Below, one piece after another: positions 17,247 through 25,897 of a stretch of 64,000 nt of DNA. The DNA comes from Bog-473 sp963719485 (GTDB lineage: Bacteria > Actinomycetota > Acidimicrobiia > Acidimicrobiales > RAAP-2). Each line of letters begins with the position of its first letter. Position 1 is the stretch's first letter. The position numbers were made by a program, and so were the translations under genes. The notes beneath the pieces were generated by a model. It was not told where the DNA came from. It made no database searches and worked only from the letters and a program-made list of their open reading frames with translations. Location: the NCBI GenBank assembly GCA_963719485.1, contig OY970387.1, positions 4,402,001-4,466,000 on the forward strand. The letters run 5' to 3'.

Positions 17247-18208
17247 TGGGTGGAACCCGCCCGCCCTTCCGCTACCTCGTAGGCGTCGACGATGTCGGCC
17301 ACGATCTTGTGGCGGACGACGTCCCGGCGGCTCAGGTGGACGAACGTGATGTCGTCGATCCCGCCCAGCACCGGCTCCAGTCCGACTAGTCCCGAGCGAC
17401 CTCCGGGCACGTCGATCTGGGTGACGTCGCCGGTGACCACGCACTTGGAGCCGAACCCGATCCGGGTCAGGAACATCTTCATCTGCTCCGGGGTCGTGTT
17501 CTGCGCCTCGTCGAGGATGATGAACGAGCTGTTGAGCGTCCGACCCCGCATGAAGGCGAGCGGAGCGACCTCGATGGTCCCGCGGTCGAGCAGCCGCTGC
17601 GCGCCCTCGGGCTCGAGCAAGTCGTAGAGCGCGTCGTAGAGCGGGCGGAGGTACGGGTCGACCTTGGCCATGAGGTCGCCCGGGAGGAAGCCGAGGCGCT
17701 CGCCGGCCTCGACGGCGGGCCGGGTCAAGATGATCCGCGTGACCTGGCGGGACTGCAGGGCGTGCACCGCCTGGGCCACCGCCAGGTAGGACTTGCCCGT
17801 CCCCGCGGGCCCGATCCCGAACGTGATGATGCTCTGGGAGATGGCGTCGACGTAGCGCTTCTGCCCGGCGGTGTTGGGACGCACCGTCTTGCCGCCGGCA
17901 GCACGGACCACCTCGGAGCGCAGGACGTCGCTCGGTCGGATGTCGTCGCGCACCATGTCGATGGCGCGGGACACCGTCGAGAGGTCGAGGTTTCGGCCGG
18001 CCTGCACCATGAGGATCAGCTCCTCGAAGAGCCGTACCACCAATTCGGCGTCGGGTCCCTCCACCGAGATGCGGTCGCCCTGCACCACGATCTGGTTGTC
18101 CGGGAAGGCCTGCTCAATCTGGCGCAGGTGCTCGTCGCGGGTCCCGAGAAGCCCGGCCATCAGGTGGTTGCCGGGAACGAAGCACTCGGCTCGCAGGGTC
18201 GTGGTCAT
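17243..18208 (-). CDS. ybeZ: PhoH-like ATPase/RNase
   Basis: 321 residues with an N-terminal KH-like region (IVVQGDRISVEGPDAELVVR) and a PhoH ATPase: Walker A GPAGTGKS, TRPAVEAGERLGFLPGDL, Walker B FIILDEAQNTTPEQMKMFLT. It usually partners YbeY in rRNA handling. The ATG at 18208 is listed; a TTG at 18229, five bases after an AAAGGG and overlapping the HIT stop, is an alternative that would add MPSHDRT. It overlaps ybeY by four bases. Confidence 0.94.
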   Translation of the reverse strand: MTTTLRAECFVPGNHLMAGLLGTRDEHLRQIEQAFPDNQIVVQGDRISVEGPDAELVVRLFEELILMVQAGRNLDLSTVSRAIDMVRDDIRPSDVLRSEVVRAAGGKTVRPNTAGQKRYVDAISQSIITFGIGPAGTGKSYLAVAQAVHALQSRQVTRIILTRPAVEAGERLGFLPGDLMAKVDPYLRPLYDALYDLLEPEGAQRLLDRGTIEVAPLAFMRGRTLNSSFIILDEAQNTTPEQMKMFLTRIGFGSKCVVTGDVTQIDVPGGRSGLVGLEPVLGGIDDITFVHLSRRDVVRHKIVADIVDAYEVAEGRAGSTQ

Positions 18209-18215
18209 GGTGCGG

Positions 18216-18581
18216 TCATGTGATGGCAAGGTGCCCTTTCAGTGGTTCGCCCCCCAGAACGTGGAGGTGGAGATGCGGGACCGAGTTCATGGCATCGGGC
18301 CCGATGTTGAAAATGAGGCGGTAGCCCCTGTCCGGCGTGGCCAGGCCGGCGGCGTCGGCCACGGCCCGGGCGGCCATGAGCATGTCGGCCAGGATCGGCC
18401 CGTCTTCGGCGGTGACGGTCGAGGCGTCGTCGATGTGGCGACGTGGCACAACGAGCACGTGGAGCGGCGCGGCCGGGTGGATGTCCTTGAAGGCCAACGT
18501 CGTGGGTGTCTCGTGCACCGTCTCGGACGGCACCTCACCCGCCACGATTCTGCAGAAGAGGCAATCAGTGGCGTCCGTCAT
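18216..18581 (-). CDS. HIT family nucleotide-binding protein
   Basis: 121 residues, HINT-like. The metal-site start CLFCRIVAGEVPS and the histidine triad HLHLHVLGG at the C-terminus are intact. Likely hydrolyses nucleoside phosphoramidates or related nucleotides. It precedes phoH in the operon, separated from the rsmE remnant by 88 bp. Confidence 0.93.
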   Translation of the reverse strand: MTDATDCLFCRIVAGEVPSETVHETPTTLAFKDIHPAAPLHVLVVPRRHIDDASTVTAEDGPILADMLMAARAVADAAGLATPDRGYRLIFNIGPDAMNSVPHLHLHVLGGEPLKGHLAIT

Positions 18582-18669
18582 GCCCCGGGGTCGCCGTGCC
18601 TCTGCGCCAGCCTGATCACTGCTCCGAACTTACCGGTCCACGGGTCCTGCCGGTGACCATGGGGACCCC

Positions 18670-19444
18670 TCACCCGGGCGGCCGATCGGCCGCCGCCACG
18701 GTGCCCGTCCGCAGGGAGGCCAGCAGGGCTCCCGCGGTCACGGCGGCCGTCTCGGCCCGCAGCACGCTCAGCCCGAAACCCACGGTAGGCAGCCCCGACG
18801 CCAGCTCCTCCGTGCTCCACCCACCTTCAGGCCCAACAGCCACCACGCGCTGGGCCACCGTCGGCCGGTCCCCGCTCAGTTGGGCCAGGACGACCTCGCC
18901 CGGCCCGCCCAACGCCGCCAGGTCGGCGAAGGGCAGCGTGTCGCAGACCTCGGGCAGCCAGACGCGGCGGCACTGGGCCGCCGCCTCGCGCGCCACCCGG
19001 CGCAACTTCTCCACCGTGGCCTGCCCACGCGTGCCGGACCACCGGACGACGCTGCGCTCGCTGCGCAACGGCACGATGCGGTCGATGCCCAACTCGGTCA
19101 GCTTCTGGACCACCCAGTCGGGCCGCTCCCCCTTGACCGGGGCGAAGGCGACGGTGAGCGCCGGCTCCGCCGCGCGCCTCGGACTGCACGGCCCCGTCGC
19201 CGCCGACGCCGGTGCCAGACGTGAGGGTGTCGAGGGCGGCCCCGGTTCGCCACGTGGTGCGCGCCCAGTGGCCCTGCCCGTCGGAGACGACGACCTCCTC
19301 GCCGTCGCGGAGGCGCAACACCCGCCCGAGGTGGTGCGCGTCCTCGTCGGAGAGGACCGGGCGGCCCGGGTCGTCGACGAAGACCTGGGCGGCGGCGGCG
19401 GCCCGGGTTGTGACGGCGGCGTAGGTGGGGCCGGCGCTAGCCAA
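18670..19444 (-). pseudogene. rsmE: 16S rRNA (uracil-1498-N3)-methyltransferase RsmE, broken by a +1 frameshift
   Basis: The N-terminal PUA-like part is read from TTG 19444 (AAQVFVDDPGRPVLSDEDAH, then HLGRVLRLRDGEEVVVSDG). The SPOUT methyltransferase part is in the next frame (LTVAFAPVKGERPDWVVQKL, VAVGPEGGWSTEELASG, LSVLRAETAAVTAGALLASL). The two frames join near 19165-19185 in a GCGCG-rich stretch; removing one base would restore a normal-length enzyme. All domains are otherwise intact. The start overlaps the dnaJ stop. An 18-bp perfect palindrome lies at 18677-18694, near the 3' end. I suspect a sequence error rather than true loss. Confidence 0.85.
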
Positions 19445-20582
19445 AGGCAGAGCGCAGGCGCGAGAACACGCCCTCACCGCCGCCGGCACCTGGGGCCGAG
19501 ACCTCCTCGCCGCGCGACACCGCGAGCTGCCGCAGGAGCTCGTCCTGCTCCGGGGTGAGATCGGTCGGGGTCGCCACCAGGACGTGCACGTAGAAGTCAC
19601 CCCGGCCGCGGCCGCGTAGGTGCGGCACACCGAGGTTACGGATGCGCTCGACGTGCCCGTGCTGGGTCCCGGGGCCGATGGTGAGGTGCTGCGGACCGTC
19701 GAGGGTGTCGACGTCCGTCTCGGTGCCAAGAGCGGCCTGCGCGATGCCGATGGTCAACGTGGTATGGAGGTTGTCGCCCTGGCGCTCGAAGCGCGGGTCA
19801 GGGTTGACCGCCAGATGCACGAAGAGCGAGCCGCTCGGCCCACCCCGCTGACCCGCCGCCCCGCGGTCGGCCAGGCGCAACGTGGACCCTTCCTCAACGC
19901 CGGCGGGAACCTCGACGGTGAACGTGTTCTCCTGCATGCGGCGCCCTTCGCCGCGGCAGTCGGCGCACGGGTTCGGGATCATCTCGCCGGTCCCGCTGCA
20001 GCGCGAACAGGCCACACTCGTCACGACCTGCCCGAGCAACGACTGTCGCACCCGGCGCAACTCGCCCGAGCCCTGGCAATCGATGCAGGTAACCGGCTCG
20101 GTGCCGGGGGCCGTGCCCCTGCCCTCGCAGGTGGTGCACATCGCCGGGAGGCGGACGGAGATCTCCTGACGGCTGCCGAACACAGCTTCAGCGAACTCGA
20201 GCCCGAGCCGCACCTCGGCGTCGGCGCCGACCTGGGGGCCGCGCCGCCGGGGACCGGCCCCTCCCATCTGGCCGAAGAACGCCTCGAAGATGTCGCCGAG
20301 TCCTCCCTCGAAGCCGAAGCCACCCGCGCCACCCGCCTGCGAGCCGAAGACCCCCTCGGGGCCGTAGCGGTCGTAGCGGGCCCGGCGCTCAGGATCGCGC
20401 AGGACCTCGTAGGCGACGGTGACCTCCTTGAAGCGCGCTTCGGCCGCGGGGTCGCCGTGGTTGGTGTCGGGGTGCAGCTCGCGGGCGCGGGCGCGGTACG
20501 CCGACTTGATTTCGTCGTCGCTGGCATCGGGGCCGACCCCGAGCAGCGCGTAGAGATCACCCAGCCCGTCAGTGACGGCCAT
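19437..20582 (-). CDS. dnaJ: Chaperone DnaJ
   Basis: 381 residues. J domain with HPD (ELHPDTNHGDP) near residue 38, Gly/Phe-rich linker (GGAGGFGFEGGLGDIFEAFF), and four zinc-finger repeats CTTCEGRG, CIDCQGSG, CSRCSGTG, CADCRGEG. The C-terminal substrate-binding domain follows. Works with DnaK and GrpE, which are not in the window. The ATG at 20582 lies within the 3' end of hrcA (14-base overlap). Being downstream of CIRCE and hrcA, it should be heat-induced through HrcA. A second dnaJ copy near dnaK elsewhere is usual in this phylum. Confidence 0.97.
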   Translation of the reverse strand: MAVTDGLGDLYALLGVGPDASDDEIKSAYRARARELHPDTNHGDPAAEARFKEVTVAYEVLRDPERRARYDRYGPEGVFGSQAGGAGGFGFEGGLGDIFEAFFGQMGGAGPRRRGPQVGADAEVRLGLEFAEAVFGSRQEISVRLPAMCTTCEGRGTAPGTEPVTCIDCQGSGELRRVRQSLLGQVVTSVACSRCSGTGEMIPNPCADCRGEGRRMQENTFTVEVPAGVEEGSTLRLADRGAAGQRGGPSGSLFVHLAVNPDPRFERQGDNLHTTLTIGIAQAALGTETDVDTLDGPQHLTIGPGTQHGHVERIRNLGVPHLRGRGRGDFYVHVLVATPTDLTPEQDELLRQLAVSRGEEVSAPGAGGGEGVFSRLRSAFG

Positions 20583-21642
20583 CGTGTCCCCCGCTGATGC
20601 GCTGTCCCAGCCGCTCGCCCACCACGTGGGCCGCCGCCATGGCCTGCGCGTAGTCCATCCGCGTCGGACCGAGCAGCCCGACCGCGCCGAGGTCCTGCCC
20701 GTCGATGGAGACCGGCGCCACCACCACGGCACAGGAGGACAGCGGTTCGAAGCCGTGCTCGGTGCCGATGGCGACGGAGAGCCCGCGGTCGAGGACGTCG
20801 CGCAGGAGGGTGACGACGACCAGCTGCTGTTCGAGGATGGCGAGGACCGAGCGCACAGTCTCCACGGCGTCGAACGACTCGGCCAAGCGGGCTGGACCGC
20901 CGACGAAGACCTGGTCGGTCTCCATGCCACCCTCGAGGGAGTCGAAGGCCATGTGGGCCGCGGCGACGAGCTGGTCAACACCCACGGACCCGCTCGAGGG
21001 GACGGCCCAGGGCTGGGTGAGCGTGCGCCCGACCAAGAAGGAGGAGAGCAACGTGCCGGCTCGCGCCAGCATCTCGTCTGTCGTCTCGGCCCCGAGGTCG
21101 ATGGTCCGCTTCTCGACGGCGCCGTCGGAGAGCACCACGACCAGCAGCGCGTGCAGTGGCGAGAGGCCGACGAGCTGGGTGGAACGGATGGTGGCCGTGT
21201 CGTGCGAGGGGCCCACCACCACGGCCGCGTAGGAGGTCAGCTCGGAGAGCAGGCCCGAGGCGCGCTCGAGCACGGTCTCCATCTCGCCGTGGACCTGCTC
21301 GAAGAACTGCCTCACCTGGCGGCGCTGGATGGGCCCGAGCACGCCGGGTCCGGTCAGGTGGTCGACGAAGAAGCGGTAACCCTTGTCGGTCGGGATGCGG
21401 CCGGCACTCGTGTGGGGCTGGATCAGATAGCCCTCGCGCTCGAGCGCCACCATCTCCGAGCGGACCGTGGCCGAGGACACCTGCACACCAGGGGCGTTGG
21501 CCACGTGGGAGGACCCCACCGGCTCGGCGGTCCCGATGTACTCGGTGACCACGGCCTCGAGGATGGCGGCCCGGCGGGCATTCAGGGCGCGCTCGTCGTC
21601 CGCAACGTCGGTGAGAGGGTTTGAGTCAGTGGGCGGTGTCAT
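20569..21642 (-). CDS. hrcA: Heat-inducible transcription repressor HrcA
   Basis: 357 residues. The N-terminal winged helix has SATVRSEMVALEREGYLIQP and HTSAGRIPTDKGYRFFVDHL, diagnostic of HrcA. The C-terminal domain includes SSCAVVVAPVSIDGQDLGAV and LLGPTRMDYAQAMAAAHVV. It binds CIRCE to repress chaperone genes. The ATG at 21642 is eight bases from a perfect CIRCE element, so the gene is probably autoregulated. Confidence 0.97.
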   Translation of the reverse strand: MTPPTDSNPLTDVADDERALNARRAAILEAVVTEYIGTAEPVGSSHVANAPGVQVSSATVRSEMVALEREGYLIQPHTSAGRIPTDKGYRFFVDHLTGPGVLGPIQRRQVRQFFEQVHGEMETVLERASGLLSELTSYAAVVVGPSHDTATIRSTQLVGLSPLHALLVVVLSDGAVEKRTIDLGAETTDEMLARAGTLLSSFLVGRTLTQPWAVPSSGSVGVDQLVAAAHMAFDSLEGGMETDQVFVGGPARLAESFDAVETVRSVLAILEQQLVVVTLLRDVLDRGLSVAIGTEHGFEPLSSCAVVVAPVSIDGQDLGAVGLLGPTRMDYAQAMAAAHVVGERLGQRISGGHDGRH

Positions 21643-21649
21643 GGCGTGC

Positions 21650-21676
21650 CTGGCACTCAAGTCTACCGAGTGCCAG
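21650..21676. promoter_or_regulatory. CIRCE element (HrcA operator)
   Basis: Perfect inverted repeat CTGGCACTC-N9-GAGTGCCAG, matching the CIRCE consensus with its fixed 9-bp spacer. It ends eight bases before the hrcA ATG and controls hrcA-dnaJ and possibly the genes downstream. Confidence 0.95.
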
Positions 21677-21705
21677 GGCGTCCGCCGTGGGCGGCATCCC
21701 GGGTT

Positions 21706-23523
21706 TCAGTCATCACCCAGGCGCAACGCCGAAATGAAGGCCTCCTGGGGCACTTCGACCCGCCCGATGTTCTTCATCTTCTTCTTGCCTTCCTTCTGTT
21801 TCTCGAGCAGCTTGCGCTTGCGGGTGATGTCACCGCCGTAGCACTTGGCCAGGACGTCCTTGCGCTTGGCCTTGACCGTCTCGCGGGCCACGATGCGACC
21901 GCCGATGGCCGCCTGGATCGGGACGTCGAAGAGCTGGCGCGGGATCAGCTCGCGGAGCTTCTCGGCCATCTTGCGCCCGTAGAGATCGGCCGTATTGCGG
22001 TGCACGATGGTCGAGAAGGCATCCACGGGGGCGTGGTTGATCAGGATGTCGACCCGCACCAGGTTCCCGGTGGCGTAGTCCTCCGGCTCGTAGTCCAAGC
22101 TGGCGTACCCCTTGGTCCGGCTCTTCAGCTGGTCGAAGAAATCGATCACCACCTCGGCCAGGGGCAGCGTGTAGACGAGCTCGACGCGCTCGGGCGAGAG
22201 GTACTCCATGCGGGTCATCTCGCCGCGCCGGGTCTGGCAGAGCTCCATGACCGTGCCGGTGTACTCGGTCGGCGTGATGATGGTGGCCGACAGCATCGGC
22301 TCGTCGATGTGGTCGATGCGGCTGGCGTCAGGGAGCTCCGTCGGGTTGTCGACGTCGAGCTCCGTCCCGTCGGTGAGGAAGGCCCGGTACTCGACACTTG
22401 GCGCGGTGGCGATGAGGGAGAGGTTGAACTCGCGTTCAAGCCGCTCCCGCACGATCTCCATGTGCAGCAGGCCGAGGAAGCCACAGCGAAAGCCGATCCC
22501 GAGCGCGTGGGAGGACTCGGGCTCGAACGTGAAGCTGGCGTCGTTGAGTTTGAGCCGGTCGAGGGCGTCGCGCAGGTCGGGCAGCTCGTCGCCGTCGACC
22601 GGGTAGAGGCCACAGAAGACCATCGGCTTGGGGTCCCGGTAGCCGGCCAGCGCCTGGGTGGCACCGTGCTGGGCGGTGGTGACGGTCTCACCCGAGCGGG
22701 CCTCGCCGACGTCCTTGATCCCGGCGATGAGGTAGCCCACCTCGCCCGGCCCGAGCCCCTGCACGGGGACGGCGACGGGGGTGCGCACGCCGACCTCCTC
22801 GATGTCGTGCACCGCGTTGGCCTGCATGAAGCGCAGGCGCGCCCCGGCGGGCAGCGCGCCGTCGACGATCCGGATGGAGCTGACGACGCCCCGGTACTGG
22901 TCGTAGGAGGAGTCGAAGATCAGGGCGCGCAACGGTGCGGCGACGTCTCCCCTGGGTTGGGGGACGCGCGCGATCACCGCGTCGAGCAGCTCGGGCACTC
23001 CCTCTCCCGTCTTGGCCGAGATGCGGAGAATGGTCTCGGCGGGCAACCCCAACACGTGCTCGATCTCGAGCGCGCACCGCTCCGGGTCGGCGGCCGGCAG
23101 GTCGATCTTGTTGAGGACCGGCACGATCTCGAGGTTGTTCTCGATGGCCTGGTAGCAGTTGGCCAGCGTCTGGGCCTGAATCCCCTGCGACGCGTCGACC
23201 AGCAGCACGGCCCCCTCGCAGGCCGCCAGGGAGCGGGAGACCTCGTAGCCGAAGTCGACATGGCCCGGCGTGTCGATCAGGTGGAGGATGTGGCCGGCGT
23301 ACTCGACCCTGACGTTCTGGGCCTTGATGGTGATCCCTCGCTCACGCTCGATGTCCATGGAGTCGAGGTACTGCTCCCGCATGAGGCGAGGGTCGACGGC
23401 GCCCGTGATCTCGAGGATGCGGTCGGACAGGGTGGACTTGCCATGGTCGACGTGGCTGATGATGGAGAAGTTGCGGATGCGCTCGATCGCAACGGGTTCG
23501 GCAGCGGTTGCAGAGGGCGGCAC
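21706..23523 (-). CDS. lepA: Elongation factor 4 (LepA)
   Basis: 605-residue translational GTPase. G1 is SHVDHGKST, then DSMDIERERGITIKAQ (switch I), DTPGHVDFGYEV (G3), NKID (G4). The C-terminal LepA domain includes VDILINHAPVDAFS and KRKLLEKQKEGKKKMK. The GTG at 23523 gives the usual length; the frame extends upstream only as an overlap with the divergent rpsT promoter. It precedes hrcA by 29 bp after its stop. Confidence 0.97.
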   Translation of the reverse strand: MPPSATAAEPVAIERIRNFSIISHVDHGKSTLSDRILEITGAVDPRLMREQYLDSMDIERERGITIKAQNVRVEYAGHILHLIDTPGHVDFGYEVSRSLAACEGAVLLVDASQGIQAQTLANCYQAIENNLEIVPVLNKIDLPAADPERCALEIEHVLGLPAETILRISAKTGEGVPELLDAVIARVPQPRGDVAAPLRALIFDSSYDQYRGVVSSIRIVDGALPAGARLRFMQANAVHDIEEVGVRTPVAVPVQGLGPGEVGYLIAGIKDVGEARSGETVTTAQHGATQALAGYRDPKPMVFCGLYPVDGDELPDLRDALDRLKLNDASFTFEPESSHALGIGFRCGFLGLLHMEIVRERLEREFNLSLIATAPSVEYRAFLTDGTELDVDNPTELPDASRIDHIDEPMLSATIITPTEYTGTVMELCQTRRGEMTRMEYLSPERVELVYTLPLAEVVIDFFDQLKSRTKGYASLDYEPEDYATGNLVRVDILINHAPVDAFSTIVHRNTADLYGRKMAEKLRELIPRQLFDVPIQAAIGGRIVARETVKAKRKDVLAKCYGGDITRKRKLLEKQKEGKKKMKNIGRVEVPQEAFISALRLGDD

Positions 23524-23702
23524 GGTCCGACGATCGTACCGGCCCAGGTGGGCGGTCCCGGTCGCCTGGCCAGGGAACTTGGGAGTGGCCCCATCCCCCG
23601 GCGCCGGCCGAAATGGGCCCGCCACCTGCTACAGTTGTTCTCCGCACCGGTGAGGCCTCGGCCTGCCGCCGCCCCCTTTCGAAGAAGACTGAGGAACGAC
23701 AC

Positions 23703-23978
23703 GTGGCCAACATCAAGAGCCAGATCAAGCGCAACCGCCAGAACGAGAAGCGCCGGCTGCGCAACAAGTCGGTGCGGGCCGAGCTGCGCACGCGCACGAA
23801 GTCGGCCGTGACGGCCGCCGAGAGCGGCGCGGAGGACAGCGCCGAGGCGCTGCGCCTGGCCGTCAAGCGGATCGACAAGGCGGCGGCCCGTGGTGTCATC
23901 CACAAGAACACGGCGGCCAATCACAAGTCGCGGCTGGTGCGGCGGATTGCCGCGATCGAGGCGGCGGCCGCCGAGTAG
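23703..23978 (+). CDS. rpsT: 30S ribosomal protein S20
   Basis: 91 residues, begins MANIKSQIKRNRQNEKRRLR (GTG start at 23703 with GAGGAA upstream). Basic helical protein binding 16S rRNA. C-terminus KNTAANHKSRLVRRIAAIEA is typical. It is divergent from lepA across about 180 bp that should hold both promoters, and converges on the flavin-type gene 15 bp away, a gap that is too small for a separate terminator. Confidence 0.97.
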   Translation: MANIKSQIKRNRQNEKRRLRNKSVRAELRTRTKSAVTAAESGAEDSAEALRLAVKRIDKAAARGVIHKNTAANHKSRLVRRIAAIEAAAAE

Positions 23979-23993
23979 CGGCGGTCTTCATCC

Positions 23994-24527
23994 TCAGTCG
24001 CCCGGCGCGCCTGCGCGCTCTGCGGCCGTGTGGAAGGTGAACATCTTCTCCGGCACGATGCGGACCCCGACCGCGTCGGCATTGTCGAGCCACTCTTCGA
24101 ACGACGGCCCCTGCTTGGGCAGGTACTCGTCGAGCATGGCCTGACGGAGCTCGCCAAAGCCGGGGTCGTCGAGGCTGAGAACCTCGGCCCTTCCGTGCAC
24201 GGTCACTGCGAACTCGTCACCCGGCAGGTGCGTGGCGCTGCAGGCCGGCCGCGCCGCCAGGTGGTGCACGCGGACGGCGTCACGCCCGGAGCTGAACCAG
24301 AACGTGCCGTGCAGGAAGTAGCCGTCCACCGGGCCGGCCAGAGGTCGCCCGTCCGCGGTGGCGGTGGCCAGCACGAGCAAGCGCATGCCCTGCAGCCGCG
24401 CCGTCAGCTCCGCCGCGCTGAGCCGGCGCTCGTCCGTGATGATGCCGCGCAAGTGGGGCCCGGCGGTCGCCATGGAGGCGTCGAGCAGGTCCTGCAGCTC
24501 GGCCAGTTCGCCTGGGGTCTCGAGCAT
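23994..24527 (-). CDS. Pyridoxamine-5'-phosphate oxidase-like split-barrel protein
   Basis: 177 residues. The region LLVLATATADGRPLAGPVDG followed by GTFWFSSGRDAVRVHHLAAR fits an FMN/F420-binding split barrel. Substrate unknown; related actinobacterial proteins use F420 or heme. It is divergent from the AraC regulator with a 55-bp gap and may be its target. Confidence 0.78.
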   Translation of the reverse strand: MLETPGELAELQDLLDASMATAGPHLRGIITDERRLSAAELTARLQGMRLLVLATATADGRPLAGPVDGYFLHGTFWFSSGRDAVRVHHLAARPACSATHLPGDEFAVTVHGRAEVLSLDDPGFGELRQAMLDEYLPKQGPSFEEWLDNADAVGVRIVPEKMFTFHTAAERAGAPGD

Positions 24528-24582
24528 GGGCCCAGTCCAGCACCCGGGTGCGCGCGGCGCCCGGCCGTGCGATGCTGGAACG

Positions 24583-25464
24583 GTGACGGACGGACTCGTC
24601 CTCTCACGCCGGGTGTCCGAGCGGGGCGCACACGAGATGGCGCAGCGCGCCGGAAGCGCCGGGAGCGCGCCGGTCGTCCTCCACTACGTCGGGTACGAAG
24701 AATGGCTGGAGCGGGGCTTTCTCCGGAGGGAGATGGCACGCCACGGGGTGGCCCTGATCCTCGGCTTCGGCGACACGATGGACGTCTTCGAGGGCGAGGT
24801 CGGGAGCCCGGCACGCAACCTCGGAGCGTTCGTGGTTGGCAACCAGTCGCGCTCGAGCGTGACGGGCGTCGGAGGGCACCAACTCGGCGTGCAAGTCGAG
24901 CTGACCCCGGCTGGTGCGATGGCGTTGTTCGGTGCGGTCGAGGATCTCAACGACGCCGTGCTGCCGCTCGACGAAGCCCTCGGCGCACGGGGTCCGCACC
25001 TGGTGGACCGGCTGGCCGAGACGCCGTCGTGGGCACAGCGGCTGCGCCTTCTCGACGAGATCCTGGGCCCGAGCGACGGTGTGCCCGTCCTCGCTCCCGA
25101 GGTGGCATGGCTCAGGCGGCACTTGCTGGCCACGAACGGACGGGAGCGCGTGGAGCCGCTCATGGACGAGACGGGTTGGAGCAGGCGCCACGTCACCGAG
25201 CGCTTCCGCCGCCAGCTGGGCGTCTCCCCCAAGGCGTACGCCCGGATTCTGCGCTTCGAGCACGCCAGCTCGCTCCTCTCGGCGCGGCCCGCCGGCCGGA
25301 GCCTCGCCGACGTGGCGATGATGGCCGGGTATTACGACCAGTCCCACCTGACGCGCGACTTCTTGGCGCTGGCCGGCATGACGCCGGGCGCCTTTGCCGC
25401 CGAGTCCGCCCTCGTTCCCGAGGTCAGGTTTGTACAAGACACCGAGACCCGACCGTCCGCATAG
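24583..25464 (+). CDS. AraC-family transcriptional regulator
   Basis: 293 residues. The C-terminal pair of helix-turn-helix motifs is EPLMDETGWSRRHVTERFRR / QLGVSPKAYARILRFEHASS and SLADVAMMAGYYDQSHLTRD. The N-terminal ~150 residues form a cupin-like sensor (VALILGFGDTMDVFEGEVGS). GTG at 24583 has only a weak ribosome site. The VOC gene follows after seven bases, so the two are likely co-transcribed. Confidence 0.88.
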   Translation: MTDGLVLSRRVSERGAHEMAQRAGSAGSAPVVLHYVGYEEWLERGFLRREMARHGVALILGFGDTMDVFEGEVGSPARNLGAFVVGNQSRSSVTGVGGHQLGVQVELTPAGAMALFGAVEDLNDAVLPLDEALGARGPHLVDRLAETPSWAQRLRLLDEILGPSDGVPVLAPEVAWLRRHLLATNGRERVEPLMDETGWSRRHVTERFRRQLGVSPKAYARILRFEHASSLLSARPAGRSLADVAMMAGYYDQSHLTRDFLALAGMTPGAFAAESALVPEVRFVQDTETRPSA

Positions 25465-25471
25465 TGGAGGC

Positions 25472-25897
25472 ATGACCATCACCAACGACACCACCACCAA
25501 CGACACCACCACCAGGACAGCCGTCGTCCCCGTGCTCGTCTACGAGGATATTGAGGCGGCCCACAACTTCCTCGTAGAGACGTTCGGCCTCACCTCGGGC
25601 GGTCTGCACCGCCTCGACGACGGCACGATCGTCCATGCCGAGGTGCGCAACGGTGACGCGGCGATCTGGCTGCACCAGATGAGTGCCGAGCACCAGATGG
25701 CCTCCCCCCGCGAGGTGACGATGGCGCACGGGGGCCTCGAGGTCATCGTGCCCGACGTCGATGCGCACTTCGCCCGCGTCAAGGCGGCCGGGGCCCAGAT
25801 CGACTACGACCCGACGGACCAGGACTACGGCCTGCGCGAGTACGGCGTCCGGGACCCCGAGAACCACCGGTGGTGGTTCTCGTCCCCGCTTTCCTAG
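25472..25897 (+). CDS. VOC (glyoxalase/bleomycin-resistance) family protein
   Basis: 141 residues. After a Thr/Asn-rich start (direct DNA repeat giving NDTTTNDTTTRT) comes the betaalphabetabetabeta fold: VPVLVYEDIEAAHNFLVETF, HGGLEVIVPDVDAHFARVKA, YGLREYGVRDPENHRWWFSS. A GTGGAGG precedes the ATG. The ending RDPENHRWWFS is typical of the PhnB/glyoxalase-like subgroup. It is probably regulated by the AraC protein just upstream. It overlaps the end of holA by four bases in a convergent arrangement. Confidence 0.87.
   Translation: MTITNDTTTNDTTTRTAVVPVLVYEDIEAAHNFLVETFGLTSGGLHRLDDGTIVHAEVRNGDAAIWLHQMSAEHQMASPREVTMAHGGLEVIVPDVDAHFARVKAAGAQIDYDPTDQDYGLREYGVRDPENHRWWFSSPLS

Noticed and set aside
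18677..18694. 18-bp perfect palindrome (GGCGGCC-GATC-GGCCGCC) as a terminator
   Set aside because: It lies inside the coding end of rsmE with no T-tract; likely a by-product of GC-rich coding.
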